Positions 50,861-59,797 are shown, counted from the stretch's first letter. The stretch is 64,000 nt of DNA from Claveliimonas bilis (GCF_030296775.1 NZ_AP027742.1:558001-622000); one strand, 5' to 3'. The notes: generated by a model not told the origin, from the letters alone. A program made the numbers and translations.

Positions 50861-51646
50861 ATGAGCTTAAATATCAATGATTTTTCTATGGATTTCTTTT
50901 CACTGAAGGGGAAAAATGCAATCGTAACAGGAGGATGCAGCGGATTGGGACAGGCATTCGCACTGGCGCTTGCAAAAGCCGGAGCAAATATTTTCTGCTT
51001 TGCAGCAGTAAATGACGACGGAACAACACAGAAACTGATTGAGGATTGCGGCGTAAAATATACATTCATGCTGGGAGATATTACAGAGGATGGAATCTGT
51101 GATAAAGTTGCAGAGAAGTGCGTAGAGACATACGGATCCATTGATATCCTTGTAAACTGTGCAGGAATCTGCAAGATTGCTGATGTACTTGACTTCGGCA
51201 GAGCAGAATGGGATCCGATGATCGCGATCAACCTGACAGGTGCTTTTGATTTAAGCCATGCAGTAGCAAAATACATGATCCCACAGAAGAGCGGAAAGAT
51301 CATTAACATCTGTTCTCTGTTCTCTTTCCTTGGCGGACTTGGATCACCGGCATATGCTGCAATGAAAGCAGGACTTATGGGACTGACAAAAGCGTATGCA
51401 GATGAACTTGGAAAATATGGAATCTGTGTAAATGGTATTGCTCCTGGATACTTCCAGACAAGCATGACAAGCGGAACAGGAAGCGCAAACGATGAGAAGT
51501 ACATCAAGATCAAAGAGCATGTTCCGGCTGATCGTTGGGGAGAGAGACAGGATCTGATGGGAACTGTTGTTTATCTGGCAAGCCGTGCATCTGACTATGT
51601 AAACGGAACTCTGGCAGTTGTAGACGGAGGATACCTTGTAAGATAA
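50861..51646 (+). CDS. ygcW: YgcW-type short-chain dehydrogenase
   Basis: 261 residues, SDR family. It has TGGCSGLG cofactor motif, NCAG, SLFSFLGG and catalytic Tyr-x3-Lys (YAAMK). The N-terminal FSMDFFSLKGK and C-terminal VNGTLAVVDGGYLVR are near identical to E. coli YgcW. It probably oxidises or reduces a sugar acid or ketose. The ATG at 50861 with GGAGG is chosen over an upstream TTG. First gene of the third attenuated unit. Confidence 0.9.
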   Translation: MSLNINDFSMDFFSLKGKNAIVTGGCSGLGQAFALALAKAGANIFCFAAVNDDGTTQKLIEDCGVKYTFMLGDITEDGICDKVAEKCVETYGSIDILVNCAGICKIADVLDFGRAEWDPMIAINLTGAFDLSHAVAKYMIPQKSGKIINICSLFSFLGGLGSPAYAAMKAGLMGLTKAYADELGKYGICVNGIAPGYFQTSMTSGTGSANDEKYIKIKEHVPADRWGERQDLMGTVVYLASRASDYVNGTLAVVDGGYLVR

Positions 51647-51650
51647 TTGT

Positions 51651-51743
51651 GCCGATATCGCTGTGTGAGATAGCAGCGCCGATATCGTTGTCAAAATACA
51701 AACGGCGGTGTACAAAAGAGGGCGTTTCTTTGTGCACCGCCGT
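51651..51743 (+). repeat. Direct repeats and strong hairpin between ygcW and ygcE
   Basis: GCCGATATCG followed by CTGT or TTGT occurs at 51651-51664 and 51678-51691. Then a 15-bp stem (51702-51716 with 51729-51743, one G-U pair) follows, without a T-run. Possibly an mRNA-stability or processing element that sets the ratio of dehydrogenase to kinase. Confidence 0.5.
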
Positions 51744-51786
51744 AAAAAGCAGAAAAAGAAACAACAATTAGGAAGAGGATTTTGAT

Positions 51787-53217
51787 ATGAGTGAGAAATA
51801 TATTATCGGTATTGATGAAGGTTCCCAGAGTGCCAAAATTTTGATTTTTGACACAAAAGGAAATATTGTATGCGAGGGAAAACATCCATTAAAACCATAC
51901 AACCTCCCGGGACCGGAGCTTGTAGAGCATCCGGACGATGACTGGTGGGATGCGATCTGCCAGGCAGGAAAAAAATGTATGGCTAACTTTAAAGGAAATA
52001 AAGAAGACATCGTGGGAATCGGACTTTGTACGATCCGTTACTGCAGAGCTTATCTGAAGGAAGACGGAATGCTTGCACAGCCGGCTCTTAGCTGGATGGA
52101 TATCCGTGTATCCAAGCCATATGATTTCTCTAATCCGGATGCAAAATATGTAGTAGCATCTTCCGGATACATTACATACAGACTGACAGGTGAACACAAG
52201 GATACGATCGGAAACTATGAAGGCGTATGGCCGATCGATATCGACAACTGGAAATGGTCTGATGATCCGGAAGCATACAAAAATACAGGAATGCCAAGAG
52301 AAATGCTGTTTGACCTTGTAATGCCGGGTGATATCCTGGGCTATGTGACAAAGGAAGCTGCAGAAGCAACAGGATTTCCGGAAGGAGTACCGGTTGTGGC
52401 AACATCCAATGACAAAGCAGTAGAAGGTCTTGGAACAGGATGTATGGGTGAGACAACTGCATGTATTTCCCTCGGAACATACACAGCAGGTATGATGGAA
52501 GGAAAAGAAAACCTGAAGGGTACAACCGCTACATGGCCGAAATTCTCCTGCGTGCCAAACAAGTATCTGTATGATACAAACGGTATCAGAAGAGGAATGT
52601 GGACAGTAAGCTGGTTCAGAGATATTCTGGGAGACGGATACAAGAAAGAAGCAGAAGCACAGGGGATGTCTGCAGAAGAGCTTTTGAGCAAAGAAGCGGA
52701 GGCAGTTCCGGCAGGTTCCAACGGTCTGATGACAGTGCTTGACTGGCTGGCACCTGTAGATGCGCTTTACAAAAAAGGTGTTATGATCGGATTTGACGGA
52801 AGACATAAAAGAGGACATATCTACCGTTCTATCCTGGAAGCTGTAGCACTTACCATGAAAAAGCATGTTACGGATATGACAAACGAGATCGGTGTAAAGC
52901 TTGATAAGATCATCATCACCGGAGGCGGTTCCAACAGCGATCTTTTCATGCAGATCTTTGCAGATGTATTTAACATCCCGATGGTGCGCAACGAGGTAAA
53001 CGGAGCAGCAGGACTTGGATCTGCAATCTGCGCGGCAGTTGCTGCAGGTGTATATAAGAGCTTTGATGAGGCGGTAGAAAATATGGTTCGTATCAAAGAC
53101 ACCTTTACACCGAATCCGGAAGCAGTTGCATTTTATGAGAAGATGTACCCGGTTTATACAAACATCACAAAACATACAGATGAAGTATTAAAAGAGGCGT
53201 ATGAACTTTTCAACTAA
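51787..53217 (+). CDS. ygcE: YgcE-type FGGY carbohydrate kinase
   Basis: 476 residues. N-terminal YIIGIDEGSQSAKI, then EHPDDDWWDAICQAG and FKGNKEDIVGIGL, with late ITGGGSNSDLFMQIFADVFN; all closely match E. coli YgcE. It is an ATP-dependent kinase of an unidentified sugar or sugar-acid-like substrate. Its phosphorylated product is a natural candidate ligand for the GlpP-family protein, by analogy with glycerol kinase and GlpP. Confidence 0.9.
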   Translation: MSEKYIIGIDEGSQSAKILIFDTKGNIVCEGKHPLKPYNLPGPELVEHPDDDWWDAICQAGKKCMANFKGNKEDIVGIGLCTIRYCRAYLKEDGMLAQPALSWMDIRVSKPYDFSNPDAKYVVASSGYITYRLTGEHKDTIGNYEGVWPIDIDNWKWSDDPEAYKNTGMPREMLFDLVMPGDILGYVTKEAAEATGFPEGVPVVATSNDKAVEGLGTGCMGETTACISLGTYTAGMMEGKENLKGTTATWPKFSCVPNKYLYDTNGIRRGMWTVSWFRDILGDGYKKEAEAQGMSAEELLSKEAEAVPAGSNGLMTVLDWLAPVDALYKKGVMIGFDGRHKRGHIYRSILEAVALTMKKHVTDMTNEIGVKLDKIIITGGGSNSDLFMQIFADVFNIPMVRNEVNGAAGLGSAICAAVAAGVYKSFDEAVENMVRIKDTFTPNPEAVAFYEKMYPVYTNITKHTDEVLKEAYELFN

Positions 53218-54004
53218 AAGAGAAAGACCATTCATTCTTTTGACAAATGATGACGGAATAGAATCTCCCGGTATACGGGCAGCAGCGGAAGCGGTACTGG
53301 ATCTGGGCGACCTGATCATAGCGGCGCCTGCAAAGCAGCAGTCCGGTATGGGGAGAGCTTTTCCGAGACTGGAGGATACAGGGATCATAGAGACTTCCTG
53401 CATACGGATTAACGGGCAGGAGATTCCGGCTTATGGAGTCCACGGTTCACCGGCTCTTGCAGTGGCCCATGGAATATTGGAGATTGCGGATCGGAAGCCG
53501 GATCTTTGTATCAGCGGAATCAATTATGGAGAAAATCTGGGACAGACAGTGACCTGCAGCGGAACGTTGGGGGCCGCTATTGAGGCGGCCAGCCAGGGGA
53601 TACCCGCGATTGCTGTTTCTCTGGAGGCGGATCTTTCCATCCAGCGTCTGGAGCAGCTTCCGGGTGCCCGGCTTGATACGTCCGGGGAGATTCTGCGTGC
53701 CGCGGCACAGCGTATTCTCGCAAAGGAGAATGTGATGCAGGCAGATATATGGAATATCAACGTTCCGGCGGAAGCAGAGGATCCGAAAGATTATCGGATC
53801 ACGACACAGAGCAGACAGAATTATTTTTGTTTCCAGAAGCCGCAGAAAAGGGATTTTTCCCGTCCTTTCCGACTTACTTCAAAAATCAGCATTGATATGG
53901 ATACCCTGGAGAGGGACAGTGATATCTATGCGGTATATGTAGACAGAAAAATTTCCGTGACCCCGCTTACGATAGACATGACAGCAGGACGCACAGGAAT
54001 ATAA
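53201..54004 (+). CDS. surE: SurE-like 5'/3'-nucleotidase
   Basis: 267 residues. SurE metal and phosphate motifs TNDDGIESPG (about 15-24), GINYGENLG (about 107) and SGTLGAAIEA are intact. SurE removes phosphate from nucleotides and small phosphoesters. The ATG at 53201 lies inside the last codons of the kinase gene (17-bp overlap), which implies coupling. Its presence next to the kinase suggests dephosphorylation of a pathway intermediate rather than housekeeping. Confidence 0.85.
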   Translation: MNFSTKRERPFILLTNDDGIESPGIRAAAEAVLDLGDLIIAAPAKQQSGMGRAFPRLEDTGIIETSCIRINGQEIPAYGVHGSPALAVAHGILEIADRKPDLCISGINYGENLGQTVTCSGTLGAAIEAASQGIPAIAVSLEADLSIQRLEQLPGARLDTSGEILRAAAQRILAKENVMQADIWNINVPAEAEDPKDYRITTQSRQNYFCFQKPQKRDFSRPFRLTSKISIDMDTLERDSDIYAVYVDRKISVTPLTIDMTAGRTGI

Positions 54005-54005
54005 G

Positions 54006-54074
54006 AAAAATCTCCGGAGGACTTCTTTTTGTTCACACATGTTGTGCAACAAAGGAAATCTTCCGGAGATTTTT
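54006..54074. terminator. Bidirectional terminator after surE
   Basis: 13-bp perfect outer stem (54006-54018 and 54062-54074) with flanking A- and T-tracts. It separates surE from the convergent DeoR gene. Confidence 0.85.
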
Positions 54075-54082
54075 GTATGTAT

Positions 54083-54829
54083 TTAGGCAATTGATACGCG
54101 GATTCCCTGACTTAAGAGAAAATCCTGCTCCTCTTTAGGAAGCCCTTCGTCGGTGATGACTTCATAGACATCCTGAAGAGGAAGAAAAGAGATGCCTCCC
54201 GGATGGGAAAATTTCCCGGAATCTGTCAGAATATATACATGGTCTGCGCATTCAGTCATGGCGGATAAAGTATCACAGCGGGCCAGATCATCGCCTGTGA
54301 ATCCGAAATCCCGGGAATATCCGTCCGTTCCGGCAAAAAGCTTATCTACATGAAAGGAGGCGGCTGAATTTTTTGTGAGAAGCCCTACAAGAGATTGGCT
54401 GTGGGGCTGCAGCGTTCCTCCAAGAAGGATAAGCTCAATGTTGGGATAGCCTTTGACATAGTCGGCAAGAAAAACAGAATTTGTAATAATGGTTACATTT
54501 TTCTTTGTTTTAGCCAGCTGTTCGGCGAACAGGGCACAGGTGGAGCCTGATTCGATCATCAGCATTTCGCCGTCCTGAATACAGTCTGCTGCGCGCCGTG
54601 CAATCTTCTGCTTTTGCGCAATGTGGAACGCTATCCGATAGTGAATGTCCCCGGCGTCGTTGGGCAGGGCATATCCCCGCTCCCTTTTCAACATTCCTTT
54701 TTCAGACAGGTATTCCAGATCTTTCCGGATTGTTACCTGGGAGGTTCCCAGTATATCGGCGAGCAAAGAAACCTCTGTTTTTCCATGTTCTGCAATATAT
54801 TCAAGAAGTGCGGTATGACGTTCTTTCAT
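54083..54829 (-). CDS. DeoR-family transcriptional regulator
   Basis: 248 residues. The N-terminal HTH (about 18-40; VSLLADILGTSQVTIRKDLEYLSEKG) is followed by a sugar-phosphate sensor domain with ESGSTCALFAEQL and ITNSVFLADYV. RBS AGGAGG. Divergent from rhaB with TTTCGTACGAAA sites between them, so probably the local repressor, released by a phosphorylated ketose. Confidence 0.9.
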   Translation of the reverse strand: MKERHTALLEYIAEHGKTEVSLLADILGTSQVTIRKDLEYLSEKGMLKRERGYALPNDAGDIHYRIAFHIAQKQKIARRAADCIQDGEMLMIESGSTCALFAEQLAKTKKNVTIITNSVFLADYVKGYPNIELILLGGTLQPHSQSLVGLLTKNSAASFHVDKLFAGTDGYSRDFGFTGDDLARCDTLSAMTECADHVYILTDSGKFSHPGGISFLPLQDVYEVITDEGLPKEEQDFLLSQGIRVSIA

Positions 54830-54906
54830 AAGTACTGCCTCCTGTGACGGTGTGTTTCGGTTAATTATATGGTAACATTATAAATTGTGTATGTCAATAA
54901 TATAAG

Positions 54907-54936
54907 TTTCGTACGAAAGAAAATATATTTCGTAAG
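54907..54936. promoter_or_regulatory. DeoR operator candidate
   Basis: Palindrome TTTCGTACGAAA (54907-54918) plus a further half-site TTTCGTAAG (54928-54936), immediately upstream of the rhaB -35. Confidence 0.6.
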
Positions 54937-54965
54937 TTTACAATTATAGGCTCTTGTGCTATACT
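54937..54965 (+). promoter_or_regulatory. Promoter of the rhaB-type operon
   Basis: TTTACA (54937-54942), 17-bp spacer, TATACT (54960-54965). Confidence 0.75.
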
Positions 54966-55000
54966 GAAACAAGAAAACGGGAAAAAGAAGGAGGCGGATC

Positions 55001-56401
55001 ATGGGAGATTACTATCTGGCTGTGGACATCGGTGCATCCAGCGGACGGCATATCCTGGGCAGCCTTCAGGGCGGAAAGCTGGTCTTGGAGGAGATCTACC
55101 GCTTTGAAAACGGTATGGTCAAAAGGAACGGTCATCTGTGCTGGGATTATGAAAAGCTGTTCGGACATATTAAAGCAGGGATCAGAAAATGTGCACAGAT
55201 TGGGAAAATACCAAAAAGTATGGGAATTGATACATGGGGCGTAGACTATGTTCTTCTTGATGACAGGGATGAGATTATAGGGGAGACATATGGATACCGA
55301 GACAGGCGTACTGACGGTATAGATGAAGAGGTAGCCAGGATCATCGGGGAGAGAGAGCTGTATCAAAGAACCGGGATTGAGAAAATGACATTCAATACGC
55401 TTTACCAGCTGATGGCTTTAAAAAAAGAACATCCGGAAGAACTGGAACAGGCAAAAGCGCTTTTGTTTGTCCCGGATTATTTTCATTTTCTTTTAACGGG
55501 AAAGAAAGTAAATGAATATACGGAAGCAAGCACTTCGCAGTTGATGAACGCGGCGGGAAAATGCTGGGATGAGGATCTCCTTGCGCGTCTGGAATTACCT
55601 GGCGGGATATTTCAAAGGATTGCAATGCCCGGTGAAAGTCTGGGAAAGATCAGGAAGGAGCTGGCGGAAGAATTTGGATTCGATATGGAAGTAGTCCTTC
55701 CGTGTACCCATGACACAGCTTCTGCAATTCTGGCAATACCAGCCGATGGTGAGGATTATGTGTTTATCAGTTCCGGCACATGGTCTTTGCTGGGAATCGA
55801 AAGAGATGAGCCGGACTGCAGCGAGGTAAGCCGTCAGAATCATTTTACGAACGAAGGCGGATTTGATTCCCGTATCTGTTATCACAGAAATATCATGGGC
55901 CTTTGGATGATCCAGTCGGTGCGTCATGAACTGGGAGATAGCTGCAGTTTTGCGCAGATATGTGAGGAGGCGGAGAAGGAGAAAGAATTTTCTTCCCGTG
56001 TAGATGTTACAGATCAAAGTTTTATGGCACCGGACAATATGACAGAAGCCATCAAAGATTACTGCAAAAAGACAGGGCAGCAGGTTCCGGAAACTTTGGG
56101 AGAGATAGCTTCCTGTATTTATGCAAGTCTTGCAAAATGTTATGCCGATACTATACGTGGTATAGAAGTCTCCACAGGACGGACCTACACAAGGATACAT
56201 ATTGTGGGAGGAGGCGGAAAGGCCGGTTATCTGAACAAATTGACAGCTGAGGCAACCGGAAAAGAAGTTCATGCGGGACCGACGGAAGGGACAGCTCTTG
56301 GAAACATCACAGCACAGATGATAAGAAGCGGAGAATTTACTGATAAAACAGAGGCGAGAAATGTAATTTACCGTTCTTTTGATATAAAGGTTTATCGTTA
56401 A
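55001..56401 (+). CDS. rhaB: Rhamnulokinase-like kinase
   Basis: 466 residues, FGGY family, rhamnulokinase branch. It has VDIGASSGR near the N-terminus, GIDTWGVDY (about 75), YGYRD, and SSGTWSLLGIE (about 256). RhaB phosphorylates L-rhamnulose at C1; relatives accept other ketoses. No rhamnose isomerase is nearby, but a D-allulose 3-epimerase follows, so the substrate may be another ketohexose. RBS GGAGG. Confidence 0.88.
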   Translation: MGDYYLAVDIGASSGRHILGSLQGGKLVLEEIYRFENGMVKRNGHLCWDYEKLFGHIKAGIRKCAQIGKIPKSMGIDTWGVDYVLLDDRDEIIGETYGYRDRRTDGIDEEVARIIGERELYQRTGIEKMTFNTLYQLMALKKEHPEELEQAKALLFVPDYFHFLLTGKKVNEYTEASTSQLMNAAGKCWDEDLLARLELPGGIFQRIAMPGESLGKIRKELAEEFGFDMEVVLPCTHDTASAILAIPADGEDYVFISSGTWSLLGIERDEPDCSEVSRQNHFTNEGGFDSRICYHRNIMGLWMIQSVRHELGDSCSFAQICEEAEKEKEFSSRVDVTDQSFMAPDNMTEAIKDYCKKTGQQVPETLGEIASCIYASLAKCYADTIRGIEVSTGRTYTRIHIVGGGGKAGYLNKLTAEATGKEVHAGPTEGTALGNITAQMIRSGEFTDKTEARNVIYRSFDIKVYR

Positions 56402-56443
56402 AAGGATGTAGTGTAAAAATAAAAACATAAAGGAGAGATGAAA

Positions 56444-57310
56444 ATGAAATATGGAATTTATTATGCGTACTGGGAGCAGGAATGGGCAGCGGATTACAAA
56501 AAGTATGTAGAAAAAGTAAGCAAACTGGGATTTGATATCCTGGAAGTGGGAGCGGCTCCTCTGCCGGACTATACAGACCAGGAAATCAGTGAGCTGAGAA
56601 AATGCGCCCAGGACAATGGCGTGATCCTGACAGCCGGATATGGTCCTACTTATGAGCATAACATCGGCGCCGTGGAACCGGAGGTACGTGCAGGCGCTAT
56701 GGAATGGTATAAGAGACTGTTTGAGGTGATGGGCAAGCTGGATATTCATAAGATAGGCGGTGCCATTTATTCCTACTGGCCGGTAGATTTTTCCAAGGCT
56801 GATAAAGAGGAAGACTGGAAACGCAGTGCAGAGGGGATCCGGATTCTTGCCGAAGAGGCGAAGCAGTACGATATCATGCTGGGAATGGAAGTTTTGAACC
56901 GTTTTGAAAGCCATATTCTGAATACGGCTGCAGAGGGCGTAACGTTTGTAAAAGAAGTGGGAATGGACAATGTAAAAGTAATGCTGGATACGTTCCATAT
57001 GAATATTGAAGAAGTCAGCATGGGTGCAGCCATCCGTGAGGCGGGAAACCTTCTCGGACATTTCCATACAGGAGAATGCAATCGTATGGTTCCCGGAAAA
57101 GGCAGAATGCCCTGGAGAGAGATCGGAGAGGCGCTTCGTGACATTCACTATGACGGAACAGTTGTCATGGAACCGTTTGTACGCATGGGAGGGCAGGTAG
57201 GCTCTGATATCAAGGTATGGAGAGATATCAGCAGAGGCGCTTCGGAAGCGCAGCTTGATAAAGATGCGGCAGATGCTGTTACGTTTGAGAGATACATGTT
57301 TGAAGGATAA
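56444..57310 (+). CDS. D-allulose (D-psicose)/D-tagatose 3-epimerase
   Basis: 288 residues, TIM barrel. It begins MKYGIYYAYWEQEWAADYKK and carries GMEVLNRFESHILNT, LDTFHMNIEE, HTGECNRMVPG and VMEPFV; metal ligands are the two Glu with Asp and His. Sequence follows the C. scindens D-psicose 3-epimerase very closely. It interconverts D-fructose and D-allulose (or tagatose and sorbose). ATG 56444 lies 8 nt from AGGAG; the ATG at 56438 is too close. Same operon as rhaB. Confidence 0.92.
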   Translation: MKYGIYYAYWEQEWAADYKKYVEKVSKLGFDILEVGAAPLPDYTDQEISELRKCAQDNGVILTAGYGPTYEHNIGAVEPEVRAGAMEWYKRLFEVMGKLDIHKIGGAIYSYWPVDFSKADKEEDWKRSAEGIRILAEEAKQYDIMLGMEVLNRFESHILNTAAEGVTFVKEVGMDNVKVMLDTFHMNIEEVSMGAAIREAGNLLGHFHTGECNRMVPGKGRMPWREIGEALRDIHYDGTVVMEPFVRMGGQVGSDIKVWRDISRGASEAQLDKDAADAVTFERYMFEG

Positions 57311-57317
57311 AAATCTA

Positions 57318-57346
57318 TTGACAAAACTCCTGTTATATCTTATTCT
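57318..57346 (+). promoter_or_regulatory. Promoter of the FGGY kinase gene at 57397
   Basis: Consensus TTGACA (57318-57323), 17-bp spacer, TATTCT (57341-57346), immediately after the epimerase stop. Confidence 0.7.
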
Positions 57347-57396
57347 GTAAATAAGTTTTATAAAATCACTTTATATAATGAACAGGAGGAAAAGTG

Positions 57397-58932
57397 ATGC
57401 AGTATTTATTGGGAACAGACATTGGTACGTCAGGGACAAAAACAATTTTGATGGATACCACCGGAAAGCTGATCTCACAGGATTTGGAGGAATATGATGT
57501 GTTGACTCCAAAGCCGCTGTGGGCAGAACAGTGGCCGGATGTGTGGTATGAGGCGACGAAAGAGTCCATCCGCCGTACAGTGGAGGAAGCTGTAAAACAG
57601 GGAATAAAGAAAGAGGATATTAAAGGCATCGCTATCAGCGGCCTTTACGGAGGTTCAGGTATTCCGCTGGATGAGAATATGAATCCTGTCCGCCCCTGCA
57701 TGATCTGGATGGACAGACGTGCAAAAGACGAAACAGAGTGGGTGCTGGAACACATCGGAGAAGAGAAACTTCTTGAAATTACCCACAATGGAGCAGATCC
57801 ATACTATGGATACACAAAGATTTTATGGATGAAAAATCACGAACCGGAAAATTGGGCGCGTACAAAACTTTTTCTTCCTCCAAATGATTACGTTATCTAT
57901 AAAATGACAGGAGAGATTGCCATTGATTATTCTTCGGCAGGAAATATCGGCGGTATCTTTGATATGAATACCCGTACCTGGTCGGAGGAGCTTTTGAATG
58001 CCATGGGAATCCCGATGTTCATGATGCCTCAGAGAATTGTGGAATCCACAGATATTGTCGGCGGGCTGACGAAAGAAATTGCTGACGAGCTGGGATTGTG
58101 CGAGGGAATGCCGGTGATCGCAAGCGGTATTGACTGCGGTGCGGCAAACATAGGACTCGGTGTATTTGAATCCGGTGTCTATGCAGCTGCTATTGGAACA
58201 TCCATGTGTGCAGCTTTGATTTCAGACAAACCGGTAAAAGGAAAAGGACTGATCATCTGGCCTTACCTCTATGATGCAAAAAAACTGTCTTACTACTTCG
58301 CCGGAGGTAATACAGCAGGCGCCATTGTAAAATGGTTCCGCAATACCCTGTGTCAGTGGGAGATTGAAAATCAGAAGAACGGTGGGCCAAGCGTATACGA
58401 CGTCCTTAACGGCGAAGCAGAAAAAATTCCGGCAGGAAGCGAAGGGCTGGTCGTACTTCCGTACTTTATGGGCGAGAGAAGCCCGGTCTGGGATTCTGAT
58501 GCAAAAGGAACCATCGTTGGATTGTCACTGACCCATACCAAAGGTCACCTTTACCGGGCATTCCTTGAGGCAGTAGCATATTGCCTGCGGGATGCGATGG
58601 AAGCAACCGGCGAAGACTTAGGAGAATATATCCTGATCGCCGGAGGCGTAACAAAATCCAAAGTATGGCGTCAGATTTTTGCAGATGTAACAGGATATCC
58701 GGTTGTATGCCCTATTTACGATGTAGAAGCAAACATGGGGGATGTTATGCTGGCCGGAATCGGAACAGGAGTTCTTACATACGAAGAAGTAAAGAAATGG
58801 CAGGTTTTGGATGAAAAGATCATGCCTGACGAAAAAAATCACAAGAAATATAATGAATATTTCCGTCTGTACAAGAGTATTTACAATCATTTGAAAGAAG
58901 ATATGAAAGACCTTACAAAAGCAGCGGAATAG
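57397..58932 (+). CDS. FGGY-family carbohydrate kinase (xylulokinase/ribulokinase-like)
   Basis: 511 residues. N-terminal TDIGTSGTKTILMD, mid GLYGGSG and MIWMDRRA, and late GERSPVWDSDAKG and GGVTKS. It lacks the xylulokinase GQMHG stretch (GLYGGSG instead), so the substrate differs from the xylB product. ATG 57397 follows AGGAGGA; the GTG at 57394 is alternative. Own promoter; followed by a palindromic repeat before the class II aldolase gene. Confidence 0.85.
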   Translation: MQYLLGTDIGTSGTKTILMDTTGKLISQDLEEYDVLTPKPLWAEQWPDVWYEATKESIRRTVEEAVKQGIKKEDIKGIAISGLYGGSGIPLDENMNPVRPCMIWMDRRAKDETEWVLEHIGEEKLLEITHNGADPYYGYTKILWMKNHEPENWARTKLFLPPNDYVIYKMTGEIAIDYSSAGNIGGIFDMNTRTWSEELLNAMGIPMFMMPQRIVESTDIVGGLTKEIADELGLCEGMPVIASGIDCGAANIGLGVFESGVYAAAIGTSMCAALISDKPVKGKGLIIWPYLYDAKKLSYYFAGGNTAGAIVKWFRNTLCQWEIENQKNGGPSVYDVLNGEAEKIPAGSEGLVVLPYFMGERSPVWDSDAKGTIVGLSLTHTKGHLYRAFLEAVAYCLRDAMEATGEDLGEYILIAGGVTKSKVWRQIFADVTGYPVVCPIYDVEANMGDVMLAGIGTGVLTYEEVKKWQVLDEKIMPDEKNHKKYNEYFRLYKSIYNHLKEDMKDLTKAAE

Positions 58933-58933
58933 T

Positions 58934-58978
58934 CAATTTGGGACGTAACACTTTTTAAAAGTGTTACGTCCCAAATTG
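58934..58978. repeat. Palindromic repeat, copy 2 (GGGACGTAACA type)
   Basis: 22-bp perfect arms centred at 58956, with core GGGACGTAACA and a trailing CCCCGGGTA (about 58986), like the copy at 31512. The outer and loop bases differ between copies but remain paired (AACTG/CAGTT against CAATTT/AAATTG), showing compensatory change. Confidence 0.75.
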
Positions 58979-59042
58979 CATTATACCCCGGGTATTTTTG
59001 TAAAAAAGTCAAAAAAACAACACAAAACAACACATAAAACAT

Positions 59043-59071
59043 TTGATTTACGAGGGATTATGTGATAATAT
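59043..59071 (+). promoter_or_regulatory. Promoter of the class II aldolase gene
   Basis: TTGATT (59043-59048), 17-bp spacer, TAATAT (59066-59071). ATTTGAT and ATCAAAT form an inverted repeat across the promoter, a possible operator. Confidence 0.55.
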
Positions 59072-59113
59072 CAAATCAGAACATACAAAAAACCAAAAAA
59101 GGAGGCGATAATA

Positions 59114-59797
59114 GTGCAGAGTGAAATGGATATAAAAAAAGAGATGTGCGAGATTGGGAAAAGAGTGTACAACCGGGGAATGGTTGCGGCCAATGACGGC
59201 AACTTTTCTGTGAAATTGAGCGATAATGAGTTTTTATGTACGCCGACCGGAGTGAGCAAGGGATTTATGACGCCGGAGTATATCTGCAAGGTGGATGCCA
59301 AGGGGAATATACTCGAAGCAAATGGAGAGTTCAGGCCTTCTTCTGAAATAAAAATGCATATGAGAGTTTATGAGGAGAGGGAAGATGTAAAAGCGGTGGT
59401 ACACGCCCATCCCATGTATGCCACTACATTTGCGGTATGCGGCATGCCGCTGAAAAAGCCGATCATGCCGGAGGCGGTGCTGGGACTTGGAGAGGTTCCG
59501 CTTGCAAAATACGGAACGCCGTCCACTATGGAAATTCCGGACGCTGTATCGGAGTATCTCCCTTATTATGACGCAGTGCTTCTGGAAAATCATGGAGCGT
59601 TGACCTATGGGGACAGTCTTCTTGGCGCATATCATAAAATGGAATCTCTGGAGTTTTACGCAAGGCTTCTTTATCAGTCCATGATGCTGGGAGGTCCCAA
59701 GGTGCTGGATAAAGAGCAGGTAAAGAGACTTTACGGAATGCGTAAAGACTATGGGCTGACAGGCAGACATCCGGCAGACTGGATGAATCTGGATTGA
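59114..59797 (+). CDS. Class II aldolase (fuculose/rhamnulose-phosphate type)
   Basis: 227 residues. Zinc histidines in VHAHPMYATTFA (HAH) and ENHGALTYG, plus NDGNFSVKL and TPTGVSKG, match FucA-like aldolases. These split ketose-1-phosphates into DHAP and an aldehyde. GTG start at 59114 lies 8 nt from GGAGG; the ATG at 59126 is too far. Together with the kinases and epimerase upstream it completes a kinase-aldolase route. Confidence 0.86.
   Translation: MQSEMDIKKEMCEIGKRVYNRGMVAANDGNFSVKLSDNEFLCTPTGVSKGFMTPEYICKVDAKGNILEANGEFRPSSEIKMHMRVYEEREDVKAVVHAHPMYATTFAVCGMPLKKPIMPEAVLGLGEVPLAKYGTPSTMEIPDAVSEYLPYYDAVLLENHGALTYGDSLLGAYHKMESLEFYARLLYQSMMLGGPKVLDKEQVKRLYGMRKDYGLTGRHPADWMNLD

Noticed and set aside
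51889-57148. Long minus-strand frames opposite the YgcE kinase (428 codons) and opposite rhaB/allulose epimerase (517 codons)
   Set aside because: Antisense to highly conserved enzymes, rich in Cys/His/Phe as expected for reverse complements, without RBS or known motifs.
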